Part shown: positions 21,055-28,716 of the stretch, piece by piece
Layout of the letters: each line of letters begins with the position of its first letter
Numbering within the stretch: the first letter of the stretch is position 1
Source: an uncultured Pelagibacteraceae bacterium
Lineage (GTDB): Bacteria > Pseudomonadota > Alphaproteobacteria > Pelagibacterales > Pelagibacteraceae
Assembly (NCBI GenBank): GCA_902532225.1
Contig: CACAHI010000006.1
Coordinates: 1 to 44,285, forward strand
DNA length: 44,285 nucleotides
Direction of reading: 5' to 3'
Notes under the pieces: model-generated
What the model saw: only the letters and a program-made list of their open reading frames with translations
Databases searched by the model: none
Told to the model about the DNA's origin: nothing
Translations under genes and position numbers: made by a program

Positions 21055-21841
21055 TAATAAATTATCCGAAATAATAGATTTAAAAAAAACTCAAATAGAA
21101 ATCTTGAAAAAAAAAATATCTATTGAAGAGTTAAATACAAAAATTTCAAACTTTAATAACTATCTTGATTTTAAAGAAAAAATTAAAAAAAACATCAAAG
21201 AGAATAGGCTTTCTTTAATTGCTGAAATTAAAAAAGCTAGCCCTTCTGCGGGTGTTATTGTTGAGGATTATCAACCTAAAAATATCGCAAAAATATATAG
21301 TAATAATAATGCTTCTTGTCTTTCTGTATTAACTGAAGAAAACTTTTTTTTGGGTAAGTTAGCTGATATTTCAGAAATTAAACAAGAAGTAAGTTTGCCA
21401 GTATTGTGTAAAGATTTTTTTATCGACCCATTTCAGATAAAACTATCTAAGAGCTTTGGTGCTGATGCTATTTTATTAATATTAGCAGGACTTAATGATG
21501 ATCTTGCTTTAAAATTATATAATGAGGCAATAGTAAACAATATGAGTGTTATAGTCGAGGTGCATGATGCGCATGAAGCCGAGCGTGCTAAAAATTTTAA
21601 AGAAGCAATGATAGGAATTAATAATAGAAATCTTAAATCTCTCAAGACTGATATTAATACAACTTATGATTTATTTGATATATTAAAAAATCACGGCGAA
21701 CCTTTAATTTCTGAAAGTGGGATTAAAAATGACAAAGATATATTAAACATCAAAAATAAAACTAATATAAAATCATTCCTTATCGGTGAATCACTATTAA
21801 AAAGCATGGAATCTAACCCAATATTTGATTGTTTTGCTTAA
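21047..21841 (+). CDS. trpC: Indole-3-glycerol phosphate synthase
   Basis: 264 aa; SLIAEIKKASPSAGVI, LSVLTEENFFLGKL, VLCKDFFIDPFQI, IGINNRNLKSLKTD, LISESGI. Confidence 0.97.
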   Translation: MSNNKLSEIIDLKKTQIEILKKKISIEELNTKISNFNNYLDFKEKIKKNIKENRLSLIAEIKKASPSAGVIVEDYQPKNIAKIYSNNNASCLSVLTEENFFLGKLADISEIKQEVSLPVLCKDFFIDPFQIKLSKSFGADAILLILAGLNDDLALKLYNEAIVNNMSVIVEVHDAHEAERAKNFKEAMIGINNRNLKSLKTDINTTYDLFDILKNHGEPLISESGIKNDKDILNIKNKTNIKSFLIGESLLKSMESNPIFDCFA

Positions 21842-21867
21842 AAACACTTGTTTTCTAGGGTTTTTTA
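21841..21867 (+). terminator. Weak A/T hairpin plus T-tract downstream of trpC
   Basis: AAAACACTTGTTTT inverted repeat followed by CTAGGGTTTTTT; low GC stem so only tentative. Confidence 0.25.
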
Positions 21868-21884
21868 ATGGTTGAAATTTAAGA

Positions 21885-21899
21885 GAACTTTTGTAGAAC
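21885..21899 (+). promoter_or_regulatory. Alphaproteobacterial-type LexA operator (SOS box), perfect GAAC-N7-GAAC
   Basis: GAAC TTTTGTA GAAC, the reverse complement form of GTTC-N7-GTTC, directly upstream of lexA. Confidence 0.85.
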
Positions 21900-21905
21900 A
21901 TGAAT

Positions 21906-21920
21906 GTACGATATTTGTTC
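21906..21920 (+). promoter_or_regulatory. Second, one-mismatch LexA operator, GTAC-N7-GTTC
   Basis: GTAC GATATTT GTTC, opposite orientation, between the first box and the probable lexA start at 21922. Confidence 0.6.
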
Positions 21921-21921
21921 T

Positions 21922-22593
21922 ATGCTAACTAAAAAACAAAAAAACTTATTAATTTTTATTAATAAAAAAATTAGAAGCAGTGGGGTTTCTCCTTCTTATG
22001 AAGAAATGAAACATTCTTTAAATTTAAAATCTAAATCTGGAATTCATAGATTAATCAGCGCATTAGAAGAAAGAGGATTTATCAAAAGATTAGCTCACAA
22101 AGCAAGAGCTCTTGAAGTAATAAAATTGCCTGAAACTGCATCAGCTAATGATATTTATAATAGCTTTTCACCTAGTGTTATAAAAGGTGGATTAGACGAA
22201 GACAGTAATCAAGATAGTGATATACCAGTTTTAGGTAAAATAGCAGCTGGAACACCTGTTGAAGCTATTCAAAATGAAGTTTCAAGAATACCTCTGCCAA
22301 GTAATATTGAAAAAAATGGAGAATTTTTTGGACTTAAAGTTCAAGGAGATTCTATGATAGAAGCTGGCATTAATGAAGGTGATACTGTTATAATCAAAAA
22401 AACTGAAACTGCAGATAATGGAAAAATCGTTGTTGCTTTAATTGATGATCATGAAGCTATGCTTAAAAGAATAAGAAGAAAAGGCAAAACAATAGCTCTT
22501 GAAAGTGCAAACAGAAATTATGAAACTAAAATTTTTGGCCCCGATAGAGTAAAAGTACAAGGTGTTTTAGTATCTTTATATAGAAACTTCTAA
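21922..22593 (+). CDS. lexA: LexA repressor (start re-assigned to the internal ATG at 21922)
   Basis: MLTKKQKNLLIFINKKIRSSGVSPSYEEMKHSLNLKSKSGIHRLISALEERGFIKR HTH; IPVLGKIAAGTPVEAIQ cleavage region; FGLKVQGDSMIEAGINEGD catalytic Ser. ORF track starts at 21904 (MYDICS extension). Confidence 0.95.
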   Translation: MLTKKQKNLLIFINKKIRSSGVSPSYEEMKHSLNLKSKSGIHRLISALEERGFIKRLAHKARALEVIKLPETASANDIYNSFSPSVIKGGLDEDSNQDSDIPVLGKIAAGTPVEAIQNEVSRIPLPSNIEKNGEFFGLKVQGDSMIEAGINEGDTVIIKKTETADNGKIVVALIDDHEAMLKRIRRKGKTIALESANRNYETKIFGPDRVKVQGVLVSLYRNF

Positions 22594-22615
22594 AAAAATA
22601 GTCTAAATATTATTA

Positions 22616-24010
22616 ATGTCAAAAGTAGCAACAAGATTTGCTCCATCTCCAACAGGACCATTGCATATAGGTGGAGTAAGAACAGCTTTATTTAATTGGT
22701 TGTATTCAAAAAAACAAAAAGGATCTTTTTTTTTAAGAATTGAAGATACAGATAAAGAGAGATCAAAAGTTGAGTATAAAAATCAGATTATACAATCCCT
22801 TAAATGGATAGGTATTCAAAATGATGGAAATGAATACATACAATCTAAAAAAGTAAACGATCATATTAAAGTTGCTAACGAGTTACTAAAAAATGGTCAT
22901 GCTTATAAGTGTTATTGTTCAAATGAAGAAATAGAAGAGCAAAAAAATAGAGCAAAGCAAAAAAAAATTCCTTATGTTTATAATAGAAAATGGAGAGATA
23001 AAAGTGATGTTGATGCTCCAAAAGATATTAATCCAGCTATAAGATTTAAAAGCAAAATTGACGGATCTACTGTGTTAAAAGATTTGGTTCAAGGTGATAT
23101 AGAAATAGAAAATAATACAATTGAGGATTTTGTAATATTAAGAAATGATGGATCGCCAACTTATAATTTATCTGCTTCAGTTGATGATCATCTAATGGAT
23201 ATTACTCATATAATAAGAGGTGATGATCATAAAATTAATACATTTAAACAAATGCAGATTTATTTAGCTATGAAATGGCAGCTACCTTATTTCGCTCATA
23301 TACCTTTAATTCATACAACAGAAGGAAAAAAATTATCTAAAAGAGATAAGGAGTCAACGTTGGATGATTATTCAAAAATTGGAATTATGCCAGAAGCATT
23401 AAGAAATTATCTTCTAAGGTTAGGATGGTCCTTTAAAGATAAAGAAATCTTTACCGAAAAAGAAAGCATTCAGTACTTTAACTTAGAAGGTATAGGTAAA
23501 TCCCCATCAAAACTAGATATGAGTAGAATTTTATCAATGAACGAACACTACATTAAAAATATAGATGAAAATGAGCTTTTTGCTCAATTTACTAAATACT
23601 GTGAAAATTATAGAGAAAAGATACCTGGAGACAAAGGAGAAAAAATTAAAAAATCTTTAAATTTTCTAAAAAATAAAGCTAAAACGCTTGAAGATATATT
23701 TAATAATTCTCAGTATTTAATCAATGACAAAATTCAAATCTCATCTAAAGATTCTGAATTGTTGGACGATTTATCTAAAAAAATTTTAAATGATTTCGTA
23801 AAAGAATTTGAAAAACTTTCAAATTTGAACAAGGAAAATTTAGAAAAAATAATAAGTAATCTAATTAAAAATAATAAGACAAACTTTAAAGGTGTTGGAC
23901 AGCCATTGAGAATTGCTCTGGTTGGATCTAAATTTGGCCCTGGAATTTATAATATTATTTTATCTTTAGATAAGAAAGAAGTAATACAAAGATTAAAAAC
24001 TGTCATTTAA
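22616..24010 (+). CDS. gltX: Glutamate--tRNA ligase
   Basis: 464 aa; TRFAPSPTGPLHIGGVRTALFNWLYSKK, FFLRIEDTDKERS, KLSKRDKESTLDDY. Confidence 0.97.
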   Translation: MSKVATRFAPSPTGPLHIGGVRTALFNWLYSKKQKGSFFLRIEDTDKERSKVEYKNQIIQSLKWIGIQNDGNEYIQSKKVNDHIKVANELLKNGHAYKCYCSNEEIEEQKNRAKQKKIPYVYNRKWRDKSDVDAPKDINPAIRFKSKIDGSTVLKDLVQGDIEIENNTIEDFVILRNDGSPTYNLSASVDDHLMDITHIIRGDDHKINTFKQMQIYLAMKWQLPYFAHIPLIHTTEGKKLSKRDKESTLDDYSKIGIMPEALRNYLLRLGWSFKDKEIFTEKESIQYFNLEGIGKSPSKLDMSRILSMNEHYIKNIDENELFAQFTKYCENYREKIPGDKGEKIKKSLNFLKNKAKTLEDIFNNSQYLINDKIQISSKDSELLDDLSKKILNDFVKEFEKLSNLNKENLEKIISNLIKNNKTNFKGVGQPLRIALVGSKFGPGIYNIILSLDKKEVIQRLKTVI

Positions 24011-25120
24011 AATTGAAGCAGCAATTTTTGCTGATTTATTTGTTCTAAAAGTTTTTATAATTTCATGAGTTTTGTTAATTTGGTTTTTTATAGATGAATT
24101 ATTTTCAAAAAAAGTATCAATTTTGTTATAAATATTTTTAGAATTACAATTAGATTGAATAAGTTCAGGTATTATTTCCTCATTAGCAGCAATGTTAATT
24201 ATATTTGCAAATTTAACTTTAACTAACAATTTTACAATTAGATAATTTAAAAAATTCATTTTATAAATAATAATTGATGGAACTTGAGCATTACAAATCT
24301 CAAGAGAGATTGTTCCAGATTTAGCTACAGCAAATATAGAACATTTTAAAATTTCTGCTTTTATTTTTTCATCTGATATAGATCCACAATTGGTAAGATT
24401 TTCATTTAATAGTTTTTCTTGAATATATTTGTTAAATTCAGCAGTTGAATGAAAAACATAAAAAATATCTTTATGCTTTTTATTCATCATTTTAACAAAA
24501 TCAATTAAGATAGGTAGTAAAATATCTACTTCGGAACGTCTACTACCTGCAAAAATAGAAATAATTTTTTTGTGTTTTTTTATAATTTGAGTTACATCAA
24601 CTTTACTTTTTTCGACTTGTTCTAGTAATGGATGACCTGTAAATGTTGATTTAATATTTTCCTTATCAAAATACTTTTTTTCAAATGGGAATAATAATAA
24701 TATATGATCTAAAAAATATTTAAACTTTTTTACCCTATGTTCTCGCCAGACCCAAATTTGTGGAGCAACAAAATGTATAGTTTTTATATTTGGATTAATT
24801 TTCTTAACTTTTTCGGCCACTCTTAATGTAAAATCTGGACTATCTATACTAAATAATATATCAGGTTTAAATTCGATTATTTTTTCTACTGTTTCATTAA
24901 TTTTTTTTTTTATTTTAAAAATATTCATTAATACGCTAGTAAAACCTATATAAGTAACTTCTTTTAGATCATAAATTGTTTTTATACCTAATGAATTTAA
25001 ATGTGTTCCACCTACAGATAAATATTCAATATCAGAATTACTTTGTTTCAGTTTAGAAATTACTGTAGAAGCTAATTTATCACCAGACGGTTCTCCGGTT
25101 AATATAAAAATCTTTTTCAT
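23993..25120 (-). CDS. lpxB: Lipid-A-disaccharide synthase
   Basis: 375 aa; FILTGEPSGDKLASTVI, SIDSPDFTLRVAEKV, FVAPQIWVWREHRVKK, FTGHPLLEQ, IFAGSRRSEVDILLPI, VAKSGTISLEI. Confidence 0.97.
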   Translation of the reverse strand: MKKIFILTGEPSGDKLASTVISKLKQSNSDIEYLSVGGTHLNSLGIKTIYDLKEVTYIGFTSVLMNIFKIKKKINETVEKIIEFKPDILFSIDSPDFTLRVAEKVKKINPNIKTIHFVAPQIWVWREHRVKKFKYFLDHILLLFPFEKKYFDKENIKSTFTGHPLLEQVEKSKVDVTQIIKKHKKIISIFAGSRRSEVDILLPILIDFVKMMNKKHKDIFYVFHSTAEFNKYIQEKLLNENLTNCGSISDEKIKAEILKCSIFAVAKSGTISLEICNAQVPSIIIYKMNFLNYLIVKLLVKVKFANIINIAANEEIIPELIQSNCNSKNIYNKIDTFFENNSSIKNQINKTHEIIKTFRTNKSAKIAASILNDSF

Positions 25121-25129
25121 TAATTATCC

Positions 25130-25924
25130 TTATTTTACCTTAATAAACATTCGATTCTTGTTGGCAAAATTAATACATTTATTTCTTTCTAAAAAAACAT
25201 TGTATTTGCTTTTTAAAACTATTCCCTTGAGTCCAGCAATTTTGCATTGCTTTAAAGTTTTTAATCCTACTGTAGGTAAATCAACTCTAAGATCTTGTTT
25301 TTTCTTTGGAAACTTTACTAAAACTCCAACGTTACTAAATTTTTTTCTTTTACATTTTTTGAGCATTTTTTCTGTTCCGTCTTTACCTTCAATGGCAATT
25401 ATTTTTTTATTTCTAACAACTGTTCCTTGGCTATAATTAAAATTACTTAATTTATTTAATGTTTTTATAGCTTTCACAATGTCTCTTTTATCTTCTTTGC
25501 TTGGTATAATTTTAGAGTAATTACCTCTTTTAAGTGATAATTCCGGATTAAATGATATCGAACTTATTGTTTTTATTGATAGTTGACTTAATATTTTGAT
25601 AATTTCTTTTAAAATAGCTGCATCACCAAGTTTAGAAGCTTTAATTATCCTAGGTATATAATAAATCCCTTTTAGGTCTAATTTGAATTTTGAAAAATTT
25701 GGTTTTGTAACTTTTCCAGCAAATAAAACTTTTTTACACTTATTTTTCTTTAGAATATTGATGATTTTACCAAATTGGCCGATAGAAATAGAATATGAAT
25801 TTTTATCTTTTTTAAATTTTTTAGATTTGGATAAATCAATTATTAAATATTTAAACTTTTTTTTCTTTATTTTTTTTAATATTTCAGTTGGAAAGTTTGT
25901 ATCGCCAAATATTAATCCTATCAT
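25130..25924 (-). CDS. lpxI: UDP-2,3-diacylglucosamine diphosphatase LpxI (DUF1009)
   Basis: 264 aa; VLFAGKVTKPNFSKFKLD, GTVVRNKKIIAIEGKDGTEKML, LRVDLPTVGLKTLKQCKIAGLKGIVLK; between lpxB and lpxA. Confidence 0.93.
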   Translation of the reverse strand: MIGLIFGDTNFPTEILKKIKKKKFKYLIIDLSKSKKFKKDKNSYSISIGQFGKIINILKKNKCKKVLFAGKVTKPNFSKFKLDLKGIYYIPRIIKASKLGDAAILKEIIKILSQLSIKTISSISFNPELSLKRGNYSKIIPSKEDKRDIVKAIKTLNKLSNFNYSQGTVVRNKKIIAIEGKDGTEKMLKKCKRKKFSNVGVLVKFPKKKQDLRVDLPTVGLKTLKQCKIAGLKGIVLKSKYNVFLERNKCINFANKNRMFIKVK

Positions 25925-25925
25925 T

Positions 25926-26705
25926 TTACGAAAATGGTGTACAAATAGATCTTTTTTTATCTTTAGTTATAAAATCAATTATATTTTTAACTAAAGTGTT
26001 TTCTTTGAATTCCCCATTTAATTTACTTATGTTTTCTGTAAGGTTTTTTGTCGCAAAAATATCTTTGTATGCTTGGCTTAAACCAAGAATATCTTTGTTA
26101 TCAATCTTGGCTCTTCTTAGTCCAATTAAATTAAGTCCGTTCAATGTATTTCTATTACCTGTTGATAAACCATAAGGAATTACATCGTGGAGTACACCGG
26201 TCATTCCACCAATCATTGCCATTTGACCAATTCTCGTAAATTGTTGAACAGCAGAATTTCCTCCAATAACAACATTGTCTTCTATTGTTACATGTCCACC
26301 CAAAGGAACATTGTTTGCAATAATTACATTGTTTCCAACATAACAATCGTGAGCAACATGTGAAGAAATCATAAATAAGCTGTTGTTACCAATTTTAGTT
26401 AATCCACCTCCACCTTCTGTGCCTGGATTGATAGTCACGTACTCTCTTATTTTATTATTTTTACCAATTTCTAATTTTGAATTTTCACCTTTAAATTTTA
26501 AATCTTGAGGAATGGTTCCAATACTTGCAAATGGAAAAATAACAGTTCCATCTCCTATTTTAGTATTTCCTGCAATATGAACATGTGAATGAATTTCAAC
26601 ATTTTCACCAATTTCCACTTCTGGACCAATAACAACATAAGGTCCTATTTTTGCTGTGGTAGAAATTTTAGCTTTTTTATCAATATTTGAATTATTACTA
26701 ATCAC
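25926..26705 (-). CDS. lpxA: UDP-N-acetylglucosamine acyltransferase (GTG start)
   Basis: 259 aa; left-handed beta-helix hexapeptide repeats, IREYVTINPGTEGGGGLTKIGNNSLFMISSHVAHDCYVGN, LVGLRRAK-like NLIGLRRAKID. Confidence 0.97.
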   Translation of the reverse strand: MISNNSNIDKKAKISTTAKIGPYVVIGPEVEIGENVEIHSHVHIAGNTKIGDGTVIFPFASIGTIPQDLKFKGENSKLEIGKNNKIREYVTINPGTEGGGGLTKIGNNSLFMISSHVAHDCYVGNNVIIANNVPLGGHVTIEDNVVIGGNSAVQQFTRIGQMAMIGGMTGVLHDVIPYGLSTGNRNTLNGLNLIGLRRAKIDNKDILGLSQAYKDIFATKNLTENISKLNGEFKENTLVKNIIDFITKDKKRSICTPFS

Positions 26706-26761
26706 TTTATTAATTTTAATATCAAAATGAATTTGATTGTCTTATCAAGAAATATTGCTGA

Positions 26762-27211
26762 TTATTTCCTATCAACTATTGTTGCTGACCATTGAGCGTC
26801 TGCCATCCTTTTATCATCAACAATAGCTTCACCCTTATATTTCCATACTCTTCCGTGGGATCTAATTGCTTCTATATTTAATTCTAGTCTACAATCCGGT
26901 AATACAGGGCTTCTAAATCTGGCTTTTTCAACACTCATTAAAAAAACTAGTTTATTTTCATATACTTTTTTGTCTATTCCGTGCGCTGTTAAAGCAGCAG
27001 CAGCTTGACCAAATGCTTCTACAATTAGTACACCAGGCATCACCGGTTGGCCTGGAAAGTGACCTTGTACAAAAAAACTATTTTTTTTTACATTAACGAT
27101 TCCTGTAGCTGATGATAATTTTTTTATATTAATTAATTCATCAATAAGCAACATTGGTTCTCTATGAGGCAATAAATTTTCAATTTCTTTTTTGTTTAGA
27201 CTATTTGACAT
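26762..27211 (-). CDS. fabZ: 3-hydroxyacyl-ACP dehydratase FabZ
   Basis: 149 aa; LLPHREPMLLIDELI, FVQGHFPGQPVMPGVLIVEAFGQAAAAL, KARFRSPVLPDCRL. Confidence 0.97.
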   Translation of the reverse strand: MSNSLNKKEIENLLPHREPMLLIDELINIKKLSSATGIVNVKKNSFFVQGHFPGQPVMPGVLIVEAFGQAAAALTAHGIDKKVYENKLVFLMSVEKARFRSPVLPDCRLELNIEAIRSHGRVWKYKGEAIVDDKRMADAQWSATIVDRK

Positions 27212-28191
27212 TATTTATTTTCTTTTAAAAAACTTCGTAAATCCTTTGCAGGATAACCCATTACTTTAGTATTGTCAGGTATATCCTTAATTACTCCGCT
27301 TCCGCCAGCAATATGTACATTATTACCAATTTTTAAATGTCCGGAAATTCCAGCTTGCCCTCCTATCATAACATTGTCTCCTATAGTAGAACTTCCTGCA
27401 AAACCAACCTGACCTGCTATTATACAATTTTTTCCAATTTTTACGTTGTGAGCTATATGAACTTGATTATCTAAAAATGTGTTTTGACCAATTATAGTAT
27501 TTGACATTGATCCTCTATCAATTGTGCTTCCACAACCAATTTCACACCCACTTTCAATAATAAGAGAACCAACATGCGGATATCTAAAATTTGCTTTTTT
27601 TGATGGAAAAAAACCAAAACCTTTTTTTCCTAAAATACAAGATTCTAGAATATGAACATCATCACCAATAATTGAATTTTTAATTATTACATTAGATGAA
27701 ATAATACAATTTTTACCGATTACTACATTGCTTTCTATAATTACATTATTTCCTAATGCTGAATTTTTACCAATTGAAACATTTTTACCGACTAATACAT
27801 TTTTTCCATAAATAATTTTATTTTTATAATTAGTATTTTCTATTTTTTTTACATTATTATCTGGATGGTCATTAACTGAGTCGGGATAAAAACATTTTGT
27901 GATTTTAGCCATTGTTAAAATTACATTATCTGTAATAATTTTTTTACACTTTTTGGGTAAATAGTTTTTTAATTTATTTGTAGTAACACAATAAGAAGCA
28001 TTTGTATTTTTTGCATAATTTTCATAATTTTTTGAATGAAAAAATGTAATTTCGTTATTTTTTGCATTACTTAAATCATTAACATTTGTAATGATGTCTT
28101 TTTCAAAAGTATTTAAATTTTTTATACCAGATAGTTTAAGTAATTTATTGATTTTAAATGGACCTTTATTTTTAAAAAAAGGATTTTTCAT
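27211..28191 (-). CDS. lpxD: UDP-3-O-acylglucosamine N-acyltransferase
   Basis: 326 aa; hexapeptide repeats, GCGSTIDRGSMSNTIIGQNTFLDNQVHIAHNVKIGKNCIIAGQVGFAGSSTIGDNVMIGGQAGISGHLKIG, GYPAKDLR. Confidence 0.97.
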   Translation of the reverse strand: MKNPFFKNKGPFKINKLLKLSGIKNLNTFEKDIITNVNDLSNAKNNEITFFHSKNYENYAKNTNASYCVTTNKLKNYLPKKCKKIITDNVILTMAKITKCFYPDSVNDHPDNNVKKIENTNYKNKIIYGKNVLVGKNVSIGKNSALGNNVIIESNVVIGKNCIISSNVIIKNSIIGDDVHILESCILGKKGFGFFPSKKANFRYPHVGSLIIESGCEIGCGSTIDRGSMSNTIIGQNTFLDNQVHIAHNVKIGKNCIIAGQVGFAGSSTIGDNVMIGGQAGISGHLKIGNNVHIAGGSGVIKDIPDNTKVMGYPAKDLRSFLKENK

Positions 28192-28203
28192 TTAATATAT
28201 TAT

Positions 28204-28716
28204 TTAATCGATTTGTTTTATGTTTTTATCAATCAAATCCATTATTTCGCTTGTAATATCAAGTTCTGTTTTGCCCATTACAATATTTTTTTTTTGAATA
28301 ATAAGGGATATGGATTTTTCTTTAGCATATTCAGCAATAAGTGGATTAATTTTTTTTAAGAATTTTTGAGATATTTCAATTCTTTTTTTTGTAAGTAAAT
28401 CAAGAGATTTTTGTCTTTCATTTCTATAATTTCTTACTTCAATTCGTAAATCGTTAATTTTTTTAGAATATTCTTCATTTGAAAGAATATTTTTTTGCGA
28501 AACTATATCTCTTTCTTTTTTTTTTAAATCTTCTTCATTTTTTTTAAAATTCTGTATTTTTTTTTTATGATTTTCTTCTAAATTTGTTACAGCTTTTTTT
28601 CCTACCTTAGATGTATTTAAAATTCTATCCATATCTATATAGGCAATTTGATTATTTGCTAATACTGCAGAATTAAACATAAAACTTATGATTATTAAAA
28701 CAATTATTCTTTTCAT
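28204..28716 (-). CDS. OmpH/Skp family periplasmic chaperone
   Basis: 170 aa; signal peptide, IAYIDMDRILNTSKVGKKAV, long charged coiled coil; between bamA and lpxD. Confidence 0.9.
   Translation of the reverse strand: MKRIIVLIIISFMFNSAVLANNQIAYIDMDRILNTSKVGKKAVTNLEENHKKKIQNFKKNEEDLKKKERDIVSQKNILSNEEYSKKINDLRIEVRNYRNERQKSLDLLTKKRIEISQKFLKKINPLIAEYAKEKSISLIIQKKNIVMGKTELDITSEIMDLIDKNIKQID

Noticed and set aside
25158-25994. Plus-strand ORFs of 92 and 103 aa antisense to lpxI
   Set aside because: Hydrophobic Phe/Leu-rich translations are the expected antisense shadow of Lys-rich, AT-rich coding sequence; the sense lpxI ORF has clear conserved motifs.
26155-26346. Cys/Trp-rich minus-strand ORF (MLCWKQCNYCKQCSFGWTCNNRR...), resembling a small cysteine-rich peptide
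   Set aside because: It is an out-of-frame reading of the same strand inside lpxA; the periodic Cys/Asn pattern is a by-product of the hexapeptide-repeat codons. No independent start context.
27211-28191. Periodic short repeats in lpxD (and lpxA) that could suggest a DNA tandem repeat or CRISPR-like array
   Set aside because: Period corresponds to the hexapeptide (about 18 nt) protein repeat of left-handed beta-helix acyltransferases, with degenerate codons; not a DNA-level repeat array.
28204-28716. Dense poly-T/poly-A tracts that could suggest slippage-based phase variation
   Set aside because: Homopolymer A/T runs of 7-10 nt occur throughout this AT-rich window, in clearly intact housekeeping genes, so they are compositional rather than contingency loci.
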